64,000 nt of DNA from G963667145 sp963676515 [NCBI: Candidatus Cloacimonadota bacterium] (GTDB lineage: Bacteria > Cloacimonadota > Cloacimonadia > G963667145). The notes under the pieces are model-generated. The model did no database searches. It worked only from the letters and a program-made list of their open reading frames with translations, and was not told the DNA's origin. The stretch spans positions 806,001 to 870,000 of the forward strand of contig OY781061.1 in NCBI GenBank assembly GCA_963676515.1, given 5' to 3'. Below, one piece after another: positions 26,468 through 34,964 of the stretch. Positions within the stretch are counted from its first letter, which is position 1; every line of letters begins with the position of its first letter. A program made the position numbers and the translations under genes.

Positions 26468-27068
26468 AAGAGCTTTGTTTTGTTTGTTTTTTAGCTTGGG
26501 ATGCGTGTGGGCAGAAGAGATTCCTCGAGACTTGCAAGGGTCTGCAGATAAATTTCTAGAGATTTCTTCTTTTCGGGCGAAGCTAGAGCAGACAACTTTT
26601 GTAAAAATGACGGATGAAAAAGAGGTTTACAAGGGAGAGATTTTTTTTGAGAAAGATAAACTTTTGATAAAATATGACTCTCCAAGTTTGCAGCTGGTCT
26701 ATTCGGATAAGCAAGAGACGGTTGTTTATTTGCAGGAGAGTAACCAAAAGATTGTTTCGTCTCCAACTTTGATTTTTTGGCCGAACAAGATGATTTCTAA
26801 GTTTTTGTTGGGTGGTCGAGATTTTGTGCGGAAAGGCACAGCTTTAGAGTTTTCTTACGAGTTTGTCCCTGATCTGGAACTAAGTGAAAATGTAGCTAAA
26901 GTAGAGATTGGTGTAAAAGAAGAGATGATTAATTTTGTAAAGTATTACGATTTTGAAGGGAATTTTACGCAATATGAGTTTTTTGAACTGCTTCTTGGAG
27001 CGGAGATTGACTCTTCTTTTTTTAGGGTAGCTTACCCAGAAGATGTAGAAGTGATAGAAAATAGGTAA
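26454..27068 (+). CDS. lolA: LolA-like outer-membrane lipoprotein carrier
   Basis: Periplasmic chaperone moving lipoproteins to the outer membrane. A cleavable signal peptide (residues 1-20, ending VWA) precedes a 184-residue LolA-type half-barrel with FRAKLEQTTFVK, YKGEIFFEKDKLLIKYDSP and a late PNKMISKFLLGG. The gene overlaps ftsK by 14 nt, and ftsK-lolA is a widespread pairing, which strengthens the call. LolB and LolCDE are not in the window. Confidence 0.86.
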   Translation: MGIFKRALFCLFFSLGCVWAEEIPRDLQGSADKFLEISSFRAKLEQTTFVKMTDEKEVYKGEIFFEKDKLLIKYDSPSLQLVYSDKQETVVYLQESNQKIVSSPTLIFWPNKMISKFLLGGRDFVRKGTALEFSYEFVPDLELSENVAKVEIGVKEEMINFVKYYDFEGNFTQYEFFELLLGAEIDSSFFRVAYPEDVEVIENR

Positions 27069-27174
27069 CTCTTTGGTTGGCAAAGATATGTCAAAAAAAA
27101 CAAAAAGTTAAAGAAAAGAGAAAAATTCCTTATCTTACTGAAATTTAAAGAAAAAGGTGCGTTGTTCTATGTGG

Positions 27175-27200
27175 AACTTCTTCAAGTAGAAAAGAAGTTA
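27175..27200 (+). terminator. Possible hairpin terminator after lolA
   Basis: AACTTCTT (27175-27182) pairs perfectly with AAGAAGTT (27193-27200), followed after about a dozen bases by a T6 run. The stem is AT-rich and the T-run distant, so termination is only a suggestion. The remaining 90 bases up to fusA presumably hold its promoter, but I cannot identify it confidently. Confidence 0.3.
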
Positions 27201-27291
27201 AACTAGGGCATTTTTTATAGAATTTTCGTGTAGATTTTGAGAAAAATATTTTATTATAGTAGAAGTGCAATTTGAAAACTTAGGAGTTTGC

Positions 27292-29367
27292 ATGGCGAAG
27301 AAAGAAGATATCCGAAATATCGGCATAATGGCACATATCGATGCTGGGAAGACTACTACTACAGAGAGAATTTTGTTTTATTCTGGAAGAATCCACAGAA
27401 TGGGAGAGGTGCACGACGGAAACGCGACGATGGATTGGATGGACCAAGAGCAGGACAGAGGAATAACGATTACCTCGGCGGTCACTACGCTTAGTTGGAA
27501 AAAGAGGCAGATTAACATTATCGATACTCCTGGGCATGTAGATTTTACCGCAGAAGTGGAGAGAAGTTTGCGAGTTTTGGATGGAGCGGTAGGTGTTTTT
27601 TGTGGTGTAGGCGGTGTAGAGCCTCAGAGTGAAACAGTTTGGGCACAATCGGAGAGGTATAATATTCCCAAAATAGCATATGTAAATAAGCTGGATCGGG
27701 TAGGTGCGGATTTCGAGAAAACTTTGGAAAGCATCAAGCAAAGACTGGTTGGGGGAGCTTTAGCTATCCAATTTCCTCTGGGGAAAGAGGGAGAGTTTGA
27801 GGCGATAGTGGATGTGGTAAAAGGTGTTGCTTACTATTTTGACCAAGAAGAGTACGGTAGCAAGATGGTGGTCAAAGATATTCCTGATTTTGCTCAAGAT
27901 GAGTTTCATATGTATCGAGAGCTACTTCTGGACGCTTTGTCGGAAGTTGATGACGATTTTATGGAAAAGGTTTTGGAAGAGCAAGAGCTTGACCCAAACG
28001 AGATTGTGGCTGTTTTGCGTAAGGCGACGATCGCTTTGAAGGTTACACCTGTGCTTTGTGGCTCTTCTCTTAAGAATATGGGCGTACGGCTTTTGATGGA
28101 CGCTGTGGGTGATTTGTTACCTTCGCCTGTAGATAAGAAAGATTTCCAAGTTTTGGAGAAAGGGGAGTTGAAAAGTTTTTCTCCGAATGATAAAGATTCT
28201 TTGGCGTTGGTGTATAAAATCCAATTGGACAAACATATGGGTAAACTTTTGTTTGCGAGGATTTATTCTGGTAAAATCAGAAAAGGCGACCTTCTTATTA
28301 ACCAAGAGACGGGTAAAAAAGAGAAGGTGATGCGGATTTTGCAGATGCATTCTAATAAGACGACCGATTTGAACGAGGTAAGTTATGGCGATATCGCTAC
28401 TTTTGTGGGACCAAAAGATGTAAAGACTGGTCAAACTCTGGCAGGGAAAGGCGTGAGTGTAGAATTGCCCAAGATGAACTTCCCCGAAGCGGTAATATCG
28501 ATGGTGGTAGAGCCGCAAACTAAGGGCGATTACGACAAGTTGATAAACTCTTTGAAGCGATTGGAAGAGGAAGATCCTACTTTTTTCGTGAGAGAAGACG
28601 GCAACTCGGGGCAGATAGTTATCTCTGGAATGGGTGAACTGCACTTGGAGGTCTTGGTTTATCGGCTCAAGAATGAGTTTGGTGTGCAGGCAAATGTCGG
28701 CAAACCGCAAGTGGCGTATCGGGAGACAATCCTGAATGCTGTGGAGTATGAAGAGACTTTTGACAGAGAGATAAAAGGTAAAAGCCACTATGCGAAGGTG
28801 AAAGTTAGGGTTTCGCCTCTGTTGCAAAGCGAAGGAACGGGCAACAAAAACCTTTACCAGACAGCTCTTAGCTCTAACGAATTGTCGGAAGAATTTTTGC
28901 TGGCAGCCAAAGATGGTTCGTTGGGTGGTTGTGCCGCTGGTCCTATCTTTTCTTGGCCGGTCCGAGGCGTAAAAATAGAGCTTTTGGCAGCGGAGATGAA
29001 AGATGGCGAATCTTCGGGGTTGGCTTTTTCTATAGCTACCTCTACAGCTGTTAGTAGGGCTTTGTCACAGGCAAACGCTACCTTTTTGGAGCCAATCGTG
29101 AAGGCTGTTGTGTTGTCTCCAGAGGAGTATGTTGGCGACATTATTGCGGATTTGAATGGGAAAAGAGGAAAAGTTGTTGATATTCAGAATTTGGGTATTC
29201 GCCAGCAAGTAGTTTGCGAGGTTCCGATCAGCGAATTATTTGGTTATACGACCAGATTGCGGAATTTGTCGAAAGGTAGAGCTGTGATGAGTATGGAATT
29301 TTTGAAATACGATTTAGTGCCGAACAAGATAAAAGAGGCAATAATCGAAAAAACAAGAGGATTTTAA
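27292..29367 (+). CDS. fusA: Translation elongation factor G
   Basis: GTPase that moves tRNAs and mRNA through the ribosome. The 691-residue protein has G1 AHIDAGKT (14-21), switch I with RGITITSA, G3 DTPGHVDF, G4 NKLD (about 132) and the later EF-G domains ending with a domain IV/V block TRLRNLSKGRAVMSMEF. ATG 27292 follows AGGAG by 6 nt; a GTG nine codons earlier is in frame but lacks a site. It is isolated from str-operon partners (rpsL, rpsG, tufA), so it may be a second or relocated EF-G. Confidence 0.93.
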   Translation: MAKKEDIRNIGIMAHIDAGKTTTTERILFYSGRIHRMGEVHDGNATMDWMDQEQDRGITITSAVTTLSWKKRQINIIDTPGHVDFTAEVERSLRVLDGAVGVFCGVGGVEPQSETVWAQSERYNIPKIAYVNKLDRVGADFEKTLESIKQRLVGGALAIQFPLGKEGEFEAIVDVVKGVAYYFDQEEYGSKMVVKDIPDFAQDEFHMYRELLLDALSEVDDDFMEKVLEEQELDPNEIVAVLRKATIALKVTPVLCGSSLKNMGVRLLMDAVGDLLPSPVDKKDFQVLEKGELKSFSPNDKDSLALVYKIQLDKHMGKLLFARIYSGKIRKGDLLINQETGKKEKVMRILQMHSNKTTDLNEVSYGDIATFVGPKDVKTGQTLAGKGVSVELPKMNFPEAVISMVVEPQTKGDYDKLINSLKRLEEEDPTFFVREDGNSGQIVISGMGELHLEVLVYRLKNEFGVQANVGKPQVAYRETILNAVEYEETFDREIKGKSHYAKVKVRVSPLLQSEGTGNKNLYQTALSSNELSEEFLLAAKDGSLGGCAAGPIFSWPVRGVKIELLAAEMKDGESSGLAFSIATSTAVSRALSQANATFLEPIVKAVVLSPEEYVGDIIADLNGKRGKVVDIQNLGIRQQVVCEVPISELFGYTTRLRNLSKGRAVMSMEFLKYDLVPNKIKEAIIEKTRGF

Positions 29368-29425
29368 GGAATTTCGCTTAAAATTCAGTAAAAGTCGCGT
29401 AATTTTTTGTTTTTAGGAGGTTTTT

Positions 29426-30424
29426 ATGCAAAATTTAATCATTTGTGGAGGTGCTGGCACAAGACTTTGGCCGATCAGTACTCCCGAAAATCCTAAGCAA
29501 TTTCTGCAAATTTTTCAAAAAAAATCGCTTTTTCAGTTAACATTGGAGCGAAATTCTCATTTTTGTGAGCGATTTTTGGTAATTTTAGGGCAAAAACAGC
29601 GAAATATTGCCAAAAAGCAGGCAAACGCGGCTTTAAATACAAATTTTATGTTAGAACCCGTAGGAAGAAACACGGCTCCGGCGATTGGTTTGGCATGTTT
29701 TTCTGTAAACCCAGAAGAAATCTTTTTGGTGAGTCCAGCCGACCATTTAATAAAAGCAGATGAATCTTACAAGTTGGCTTTGCAAAAAGCGGAAACTTTG
29801 GCAAAGAAAGGAAATTTGGTGACTTTTGGAATTAGTCCGACTTATGCCGAGACGGGCTATGGATATATAGAAGCTAAAGGCGAAGCGGTTTTGTCTTTTT
29901 GTGAAAAACCAGAGCTTGCGGTGGCTCAGAGCTATCTGGAAGCGGGCAATTATCTCTGGAATAGCGGGATGTTTTGCTTCAAAGCGGGAGTTTATTTGCA
30001 GGAGCTGAGTCGGCACGCTCCCGAGATTTTTCAGGCTTGCAAAGCCGCTTACCAGAACAGCTCAGAGGGTTTAGTACGGATGGAAGATATGCTGCAAATT
30101 CCCAAAGAGAGCATCGATTATGCGGTGATGGAAAAGTCGGATAAGGTAAAAGTTGTACCTTTCGCTGGAGGATGGAGCGATTTGGGGAGTTTTGACTCGC
30201 TTTTTGGCGTGGTAAACTCCGATGAGAGTGTTTCCATAGATAGTAGCAACAATTTGGTGATAGCTGAGGGTAAAACGGTGGCTTTGCTGGGTGTGAGAGA
30301 TAGCATTGTCGTGGCAGATGGCGACAATATTTTGGTTTGTCACAAGGGTGAGAGTCAAAAAGTGAAAGATGTCTGTGAAATGTTAGCAAAAAAGAAGAAA
30401 AAAAGAGAGGCTGGAAGCCTTTAG
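29426..30424 (+). CDS. manC: Mannose-1-phosphate guanylyltransferase
   Basis: Makes GDP-mannose from mannose 1-phosphate and GTP for surface glycans. The 332-residue sequence has the nucleotidyltransferase start GGAGTRLWP (8-16), the lysine in NPKQF, EPVGRNTAPAIG, the SPADHLI block, FCEKPE and the late GGWSDLGSF, all typical of the GMP class. It lacks the extra C-terminal isomerase domain of bifunctional ManC. AGGAGG lies 6 nt before the ATG. The next gene is a DUF368 lipid-phosphate transporter, consistent with glycan assembly. Confidence 0.93.
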   Translation: MQNLIICGGAGTRLWPISTPENPKQFLQIFQKKSLFQLTLERNSHFCERFLVILGQKQRNIAKKQANAALNTNFMLEPVGRNTAPAIGLACFSVNPEEIFLVSPADHLIKADESYKLALQKAETLAKKGNLVTFGISPTYAETGYGYIEAKGEAVLSFCEKPELAVAQSYLEAGNYLWNSGMFCFKAGVYLQELSRHAPEIFQACKAAYQNSSEGLVRMEDMLQIPKESIDYAVMEKSDKVKVVPFAGGWSDLGSFDSLFGVVNSDESVSIDSSNNLVIAEGKTVALLGVRDSIVVADGDNILVCHKGESQKVKDVCEMLAKKKKKREAGSL

Positions 30425-30556
30425 CTATAAAGAAGAAAGCTCTATTCAACTTATCGGATGTCTGCATATTGTTTTGGCTTTCTTTTTTCTCTAAAATTTT
30501 CCTGCGAGTGATTCGGGGAATATTTGTGTAAATCAATACTTTTCAAGGAGATAGAC

Positions 30557-31582
30557 ATGATGGAGTTTATTTTTGGAGCGGTAATAGGTTTGGCGAACAT
30601 TATTCCCGGAGTCTCGGGCGGTACTTTTGCCCTTGTGCTGGGCATTTACGACCGATTATTGCAGACGGTGGCTGCTTGGAATGTTGCTTATTTGCAAGAG
30701 CTGTTTGCGGATTTGAAGCAAGGAAAGTTTCGTCTGCTATTAAAGAAGGTTCTCGATGAGGAAAATCTCTTCTTGGGGAAGATAATGGTCGGTGCAGGAG
30801 TGACAATCTTGCTGGTGAGCAAATTGATGAAGTATCTTTTGGCAGAGCATTATGCTCCAACTTACGGTTTTTTCTTCGGTTTAATCCTTTTTTCCATCTA
30901 TTTGCCGTATAAAATGACCGAAAAGCGAAAATTTTCGCATTTTTTTTGGTTATTGTTGGGATTAGCTCTCACTGTGTTTATTTCAGCTTCGGTCGATCCT
31001 TCCGTGAAAATTTTGCAAAAAAGTGCTAATTTTCAGCAAATTTTGCTCTCGGGAGTAGATTTTCGCTCTGCTTACGGGTTGGGCGAGTATGTTTCTCTGT
31101 TTTTTGTGGGTGCTTTGGCTATCTCGGCGATGGTGCTCCCTGGGATAAGTGGGTCTTTCATCCTTTTGCTGTTTGGCAGGTATTCACAAATAATCGGGGC
31201 GATTTCGCGGTTAAACCAGTTTTATATGGAAGATATCGCCTTATTGGCTGTTTTTGGGCTAGGTATCGTTTTTGGAATGGTGGTTTTTGTGCGTTTGCTG
31301 ACATTTTTGTTTGCTCGCTTCAAAGATCAAACGCTTTTCTTCTTGCTGGGGCTGATGCTCGGCTCGCTGTACGCTTTGTGGCCTTTCAAGGGCGTGAAAG
31401 TCGTGGACATCTTCGCCAAAGTCGAGGGAAAAGTTGTGTTGCTGGCTGACCAAACACTGGTAACAAACAAACTCGCACTTCCATCAGATGTCCGACAACT
31501 GCTACCTGTGGCAATCGCTGGTGTGGTAGGGATGTTGGTCATGGTTTGGTTTATCAGATATGAGGCAAAACAAGGGAAGTAG
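30557..31582 (+). CDS. DUF368 membrane protein, likely polyprenyl-phosphate translocase
   Basis: A 341-residue protein with about eight transmembrane segments and the duplicated DUF368 signature: GLANIIPGVSGGT near the start and MVLPGISGSFILLL later. DUF368 proteins (PopT) have been identified as transporters that recycle undecaprenyl phosphate across the membrane; applying that here is by family. The ATG at 30557 follows AAGGAG by 6 nt. Placement right after manC fits a role in surface polysaccharide supply. Confidence 0.87.
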   Translation: MMEFIFGAVIGLANIIPGVSGGTFALVLGIYDRLLQTVAAWNVAYLQELFADLKQGKFRLLLKKVLDEENLFLGKIMVGAGVTILLVSKLMKYLLAEHYAPTYGFFFGLILFSIYLPYKMTEKRKFSHFFWLLLGLALTVFISASVDPSVKILQKSANFQQILLSGVDFRSAYGLGEYVSLFFVGALAISAMVLPGISGSFILLLFGRYSQIIGAISRLNQFYMEDIALLAVFGLGIVFGMVVFVRLLTFLFARFKDQTLFFLLGLMLGSLYALWPFKGVKVVDIFAKVEGKVVLLADQTLVTNKLALPSDVRQLLPVAIAGVVGMLVMVWFIRYEAKQGK

Positions 31583-31590
31583 GGGAGAAA

Positions 31591-33270
31591 ATGGCGATTT
31601 GTTCTTACCATGGGTGCAATAGGGAAGTGTATGAGGGTGACAGGTGCATCTTTCATTGTGAGAAAAGAGATTGGTATGTGGAGGATGAAAAAGGGAAGAG
31701 GGATTGGGGAAAATCTTACGAAAAATGTAGAAAGTTTGAGAAGCTATTTAATGATGAATTAGCAAAAAATGAGAGTACAGATGAAGTAGAGAGTCATTTT
31801 TTTTCTGGATATAGCTTTCCTTCGACCGCTCATATGAACCTTTTTTTTTATCGGAAGGAAGATTTTAAGTCTTTAATACAAGAGTTTGAAAAACCGTTTA
31901 AATTTGAAAGTTGTACTTTTTGTGGTAACTTTCATCCATTTGAAACACCAATATTTAAAAAAGGTGCTGAATTTTTTCTTTGTTCTTTTGAAGGGAGACT
32001 CGAATTTATACAATATTTTTTTGATCTAAATAATTCTTTTTTACTAAAATCTGTCCTTTTTGATTCTTGTACTTTTGAAGAGAGCATATATATTGAAAAA
32101 AATTATAGTCTTTTAAATGAAGGGCTTGCTTTAAACAACATCAATCTGGAAAAAGCTAAAATGGACGAAATTTCCTTTTCTAATCCTAACTTTGGGGAAA
32201 AAGCTAAAGTTTTCATTGAGAATGTTTCAGTAAAGACACTAAAATTTTGTTATTTTTCTAATCTCGCACAAGTTTTTCTGATTACAGATGTTGATGTGAC
32301 TGAGAAGCTTTCTTTTTTTCACAGCAACTTGGTAGGGGTGGATTTCAACAACTTCGATGTATCAAGAGCAAAGAAGATAAATTTAGAAAAATCTTCGTTT
32401 ATTGGTTCATCTGGGAATGCCATTTTCAATGGTGTCAATTGGGGGGATAATCTTAGTTATAGGCTTGAGGGAGAAACCAGAGATATTTTGCGACAGCTGA
32501 AGCATGTAAACGATTTGCAAGGCAATATAATCGATGCAAATATTTTTTATTCTTTAGAAATGAGTAAAGTTTTTTTGGAAGGAAATTTAACTTTTTCAAA
32601 AACTTTGCTTTTTCTCTTGAATAAAATGATTTCCAATTTTTCTGAAATTTGGTATTTACCTGTTATTTGGTATTTTGCTATAGCTGTTTTTATATATAAA
32701 TATGCCGTTTTTAAGATTTTCTTTAAAACTGCTTCTGCAAAATTTTTTGTTTTGGGATATCTTGCTTTTTTTTCTTTCACTTCAGTTATTTGGATTAAAA
32801 TAAAATTTATTAAACAATTTGATGTGGGGTATAAAATGGGCTTAGCTTTGTTCTTTCATCTCTCTACATTATATCTTACATTAATGGGTTATGTTTTTTA
32901 TAATTTTCCTAAGAACTCTTTGCTTGTTTGTAAAATAAGTTTGCTTATTGTTTTTGTTTCTATCTTTTGTTTTTATATAAAAGGTTACCAAGGATTTCAG
33001 AATTTAAGTGCGGATAAAAAATTTGAAAAAGGAGTGTATAGCTTTTTTGTAGTACCTTTTTTTGGATTTTTATGTTTTTTTTCAATAATTTTGGTAGCAT
33101 CTTTTATAGAAAAAGATTTGAATTTTATTTCTTTCCTCGATCCTTTTAATACAAAATTTGTGGGGACAGAATTAGGAGAGAAAATTTCATTTGTTCTCTT
33201 CAAGCTAATCTCCATTTTCCTCGGATACCAGCTGATAACGGCACTCCGCCATTACACGCGAAGGAAGTAA
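31591..33270 (+). CDS. Unknown protein: N-terminal Cys/His motif, pentapeptide-like region, C-terminal membrane domain
   Basis: I do not recognise a named family for this 559-residue protein. The first 22 residues hold CSYHGC and CIFHC, a likely zinc site. Residues about 110-310 contain irregular five-residue-like units (FESCTF, NINLEKAKM, FNNFDVSRAKKINLEKSSF), resembling a decayed pentapeptide-repeat solenoid. A segment LRQLKHVNDLQGNIIDAN plus FYSLEM follows, a pattern seen before membrane domains in some pentapeptide-repeat proteins. About six transmembrane segments (335-500) and a C-terminal FLGYQLITALRHYTRRK close it. The gene is visibly more AT-rich than its neighbours, suggesting acquisition. 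It begins 8 nt after the DUF368 gene. Confidence 0.6.
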   Translation: MAICSYHGCNREVYEGDRCIFHCEKRDWYVEDEKGKRDWGKSYEKCRKFEKLFNDELAKNESTDEVESHFFSGYSFPSTAHMNLFFYRKEDFKSLIQEFEKPFKFESCTFCGNFHPFETPIFKKGAEFFLCSFEGRLEFIQYFFDLNNSFLLKSVLFDSCTFEESIYIEKNYSLLNEGLALNNINLEKAKMDEISFSNPNFGEKAKVFIENVSVKTLKFCYFSNLAQVFLITDVDVTEKLSFFHSNLVGVDFNNFDVSRAKKINLEKSSFIGSSGNAIFNGVNWGDNLSYRLEGETRDILRQLKHVNDLQGNIIDANIFYSLEMSKVFLEGNLTFSKTLLFLLNKMISNFSEIWYLPVIWYFAIAVFIYKYAVFKIFFKTASAKFFVLGYLAFFSFTSVIWIKIKFIKQFDVGYKMGLALFFHLSTLYLTLMGYVFYNFPKNSLLVCKISLLIVFVSIFCFYIKGYQGFQNLSADKKFEKGVYSFFVVPFFGFLCFFSIILVASFIEKDLNFISFLDPFNTKFVGTELGEKISFVLFKLISIFLGYQLITALRHYTRRK

Positions 33271-33298
33271 TTTTGTTGTTTATTACAAAGGATGTTGT

Positions 33299-34039
33299 GT
33301 GTTAGAAGAGATTTTGATTAACTTGGCGTTGATGGCTGCGGGCTTTTTGGGTGCTTTCATCAATGTGATGGCTGGAGCTGGCTCTATCGTGGTGCTCACG
33401 ACGATGCTCTTCTTGGATATTCCTTCTCTCGTGGCTCTTTCCACTTTTCGGGTGGCTCTGGTGTTTCAGTCTTTTTTAGGGGCGAATATGCTCCACCGCA
33501 AGCACAAGAAGATAGACTTAGATTGGCGGATTTTTGTGCCGATATTGATCGGAAGTGCCATCGGAGCACACTATTCAGCTTTTTTGCCTCACAATGTTTT
33601 TGACTACCTGTTGACTGGGGTGATTGTCTTTGTGGCTTTGTTCGTGGTTTTGCATCATCACAATTTGATTCACTATGTGCAAATTCCTCTGTGGCTGGAG
33701 TTTTTGCTTTTCTTGGTTATCGGTTTTTATGGCGGTTTTGTGCAAGTGGGAACTGGCTTTTTGCTTTTGGCAGGATTGCATATGGTGAAAAAGCAAGATT
33801 TGATTTCGGCGAATGCGACCAAACTTTTGATAACGATGGTTTATAGCGTCGTGGCTGTGGCGATTTTGGCGTATCATGGCAAGATTTATTGGCATTACGC
33901 TCCAGCACTGGTGATAGGCGGCTGTATGGGCTCTTATGTTTCCTGCCATCTGGCTCTGAGGAAAGGCGAAAGTTTTGCGAAGGTTTTGCTTTTGGTGGCT
34001 GTGGCGATGAGCATGGTGAAGCTCGTAGTGCAATGGTAA
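33299..34039 (+). CDS. TauE/SafE-family sulfite or organic-anion exporter
   Basis: A 246-residue membrane protein with about eight hydrophobic segments. The glycine-rich repeats GFLGAFINVMAGAGSIV near the start and IGFYGGFVQVGTGFLLL in the middle are the two internal repeats of the TauE/SafE (DUF81) family, which exports sulfite, sulfoacetate or related anions. Substrate cannot be inferred. GTG start at 33299 is preceded by AAAGGA. The next gene encodes an EIIA-CBS protein 25 nt downstream. Confidence 0.86.
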   Translation: MLEEILINLALMAAGFLGAFINVMAGAGSIVVLTTMLFLDIPSLVALSTFRVALVFQSFLGANMLHRKHKKIDLDWRIFVPILIGSAIGAHYSAFLPHNVFDYLLTGVIVFVALFVVLHHHNLIHYVQIPLWLEFLLFLVIGFYGGFVQVGTGFLLLAGLHMVKKQDLISANATKLLITMVYSVVAVAILAYHGKIYWHYAPALVIGGCMGSYVSCHLALRKGESFAKVLLLVAVAMSMVKLVVQW

Positions 34040-34064
34040 AATTTTATCCTTTAGGGAGGTTAAA

Positions 34065-34961
34065 GTGAAGTTAGACAATCTGTTAAATCAGGAGTTGGTT
34101 TTTTGGGATGTGGATGCGAAGAGTTCTTTGCAAATCTACCAGATGATAGCAGAGCGAGTGCAGCAGATGTTTGCTCTGGATGAGCAGGAAGTTGTGGACG
34201 CTTTTTTGGAAAGAGAGAAGCTGGGCTATGTGATTTTCCCCGATGGTAGTTCTTTCCCTCATGGTCGTTTGGAAGGTCTGGACGACTTGATAATCGCGAT
34301 GGTGAAATGTAAAACTCCGCTAGATTTTTGTGGCAAAAAGGCGGACCTTTTTTATTGTGTGCTGACCTCTAATGCGGGAAGTAACCGCTATTTGATGGTG
34401 CTGGCATCGTTTGCCAAGCTGGCACAATATCATCAGGAAAAGATTCGCCTCACGCAATCTCCGCGAGAGCTGATAGAGCTGATAAGGGCTCTGCAACTGG
34501 ATGTGGACAAGAGCCTTTTGGTGTCGGATGTGATTAACTCTGACGAGGTGCTGACGGTTTGTGTCGATGACAACTTGTCGGTGGCGGTGGACCTGATGAA
34601 GGAGAAGGGGATTAAATTCCTGCCAGTGGTGGACAAAAATGGCTTGTACAAAGGCAAGTTGAACGCTCTGGACATCGTCAAGGCGGCTTACCCTCGGTCT
34701 TCCTTCCTGATGTCGGATATCGGCTTTATGTCCACCAGTCGGAGCTTTGAGGGGTTTCATCGCAAAGAGGCAACCATGAAGGTCTCGCAGGTCTATTCGG
34801 AAGACAAGCAAAGGGTGGCAAGGCTAGATGAGCAGATGATCCAGATAGGGTTCAAGATGGTGAAGAACGATTGGCATCATTTGACTGTGCTGGATGATGA
34901 GAAGAAACCCGTGGCTGTGATTAGTGATCGCTCTTTCGTGAGCAAAGTTTTGAGGGCTTGA
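34065..34961 (+). CDS. PTS EIIA domain protein with C-terminal CBS pair
   Basis: A 298-residue soluble protein. Residues 1-150 look like a fructose/nitrogen-type EIIA domain with the phosphohistidine in SSFPHGRL (H66). Residues 155-298 form two CBS motifs (for example VDDNLSVAVDLMKEKGIKFLP and later LTVLDDEKKPVAVI in part), which commonly bind adenine nucleotides. GTG start has GGGAGG 7 nt upstream. The ArsB/NhaD-type permease gene begins 4 nt after its stop, so it is probably a regulator of that transporter, receiving phosphate from HPr and sensing nucleotides through CBS. That role is inference; the domain content is seen. Confidence 0.86.
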   Translation: MKLDNLLNQELVFWDVDAKSSLQIYQMIAERVQQMFALDEQEVVDAFLEREKLGYVIFPDGSSFPHGRLEGLDDLIIAMVKCKTPLDFCGKKADLFYCVLTSNAGSNRYLMVLASFAKLAQYHQEKIRLTQSPRELIELIRALQLDVDKSLLVSDVINSDEVLTVCVDDNLSVAVDLMKEKGIKFLPVVDKNGLYKGKLNALDIVKAAYPRSSFLMSDIGFMSTSRSFEGFHRKEATMKVSQVYSEDKQRVARLDEQMIQIGFKMVKNDWHHLTVLDDEKKPVAVISDRSFVSKVLRA

Positions 34962-34964
34962 GCT

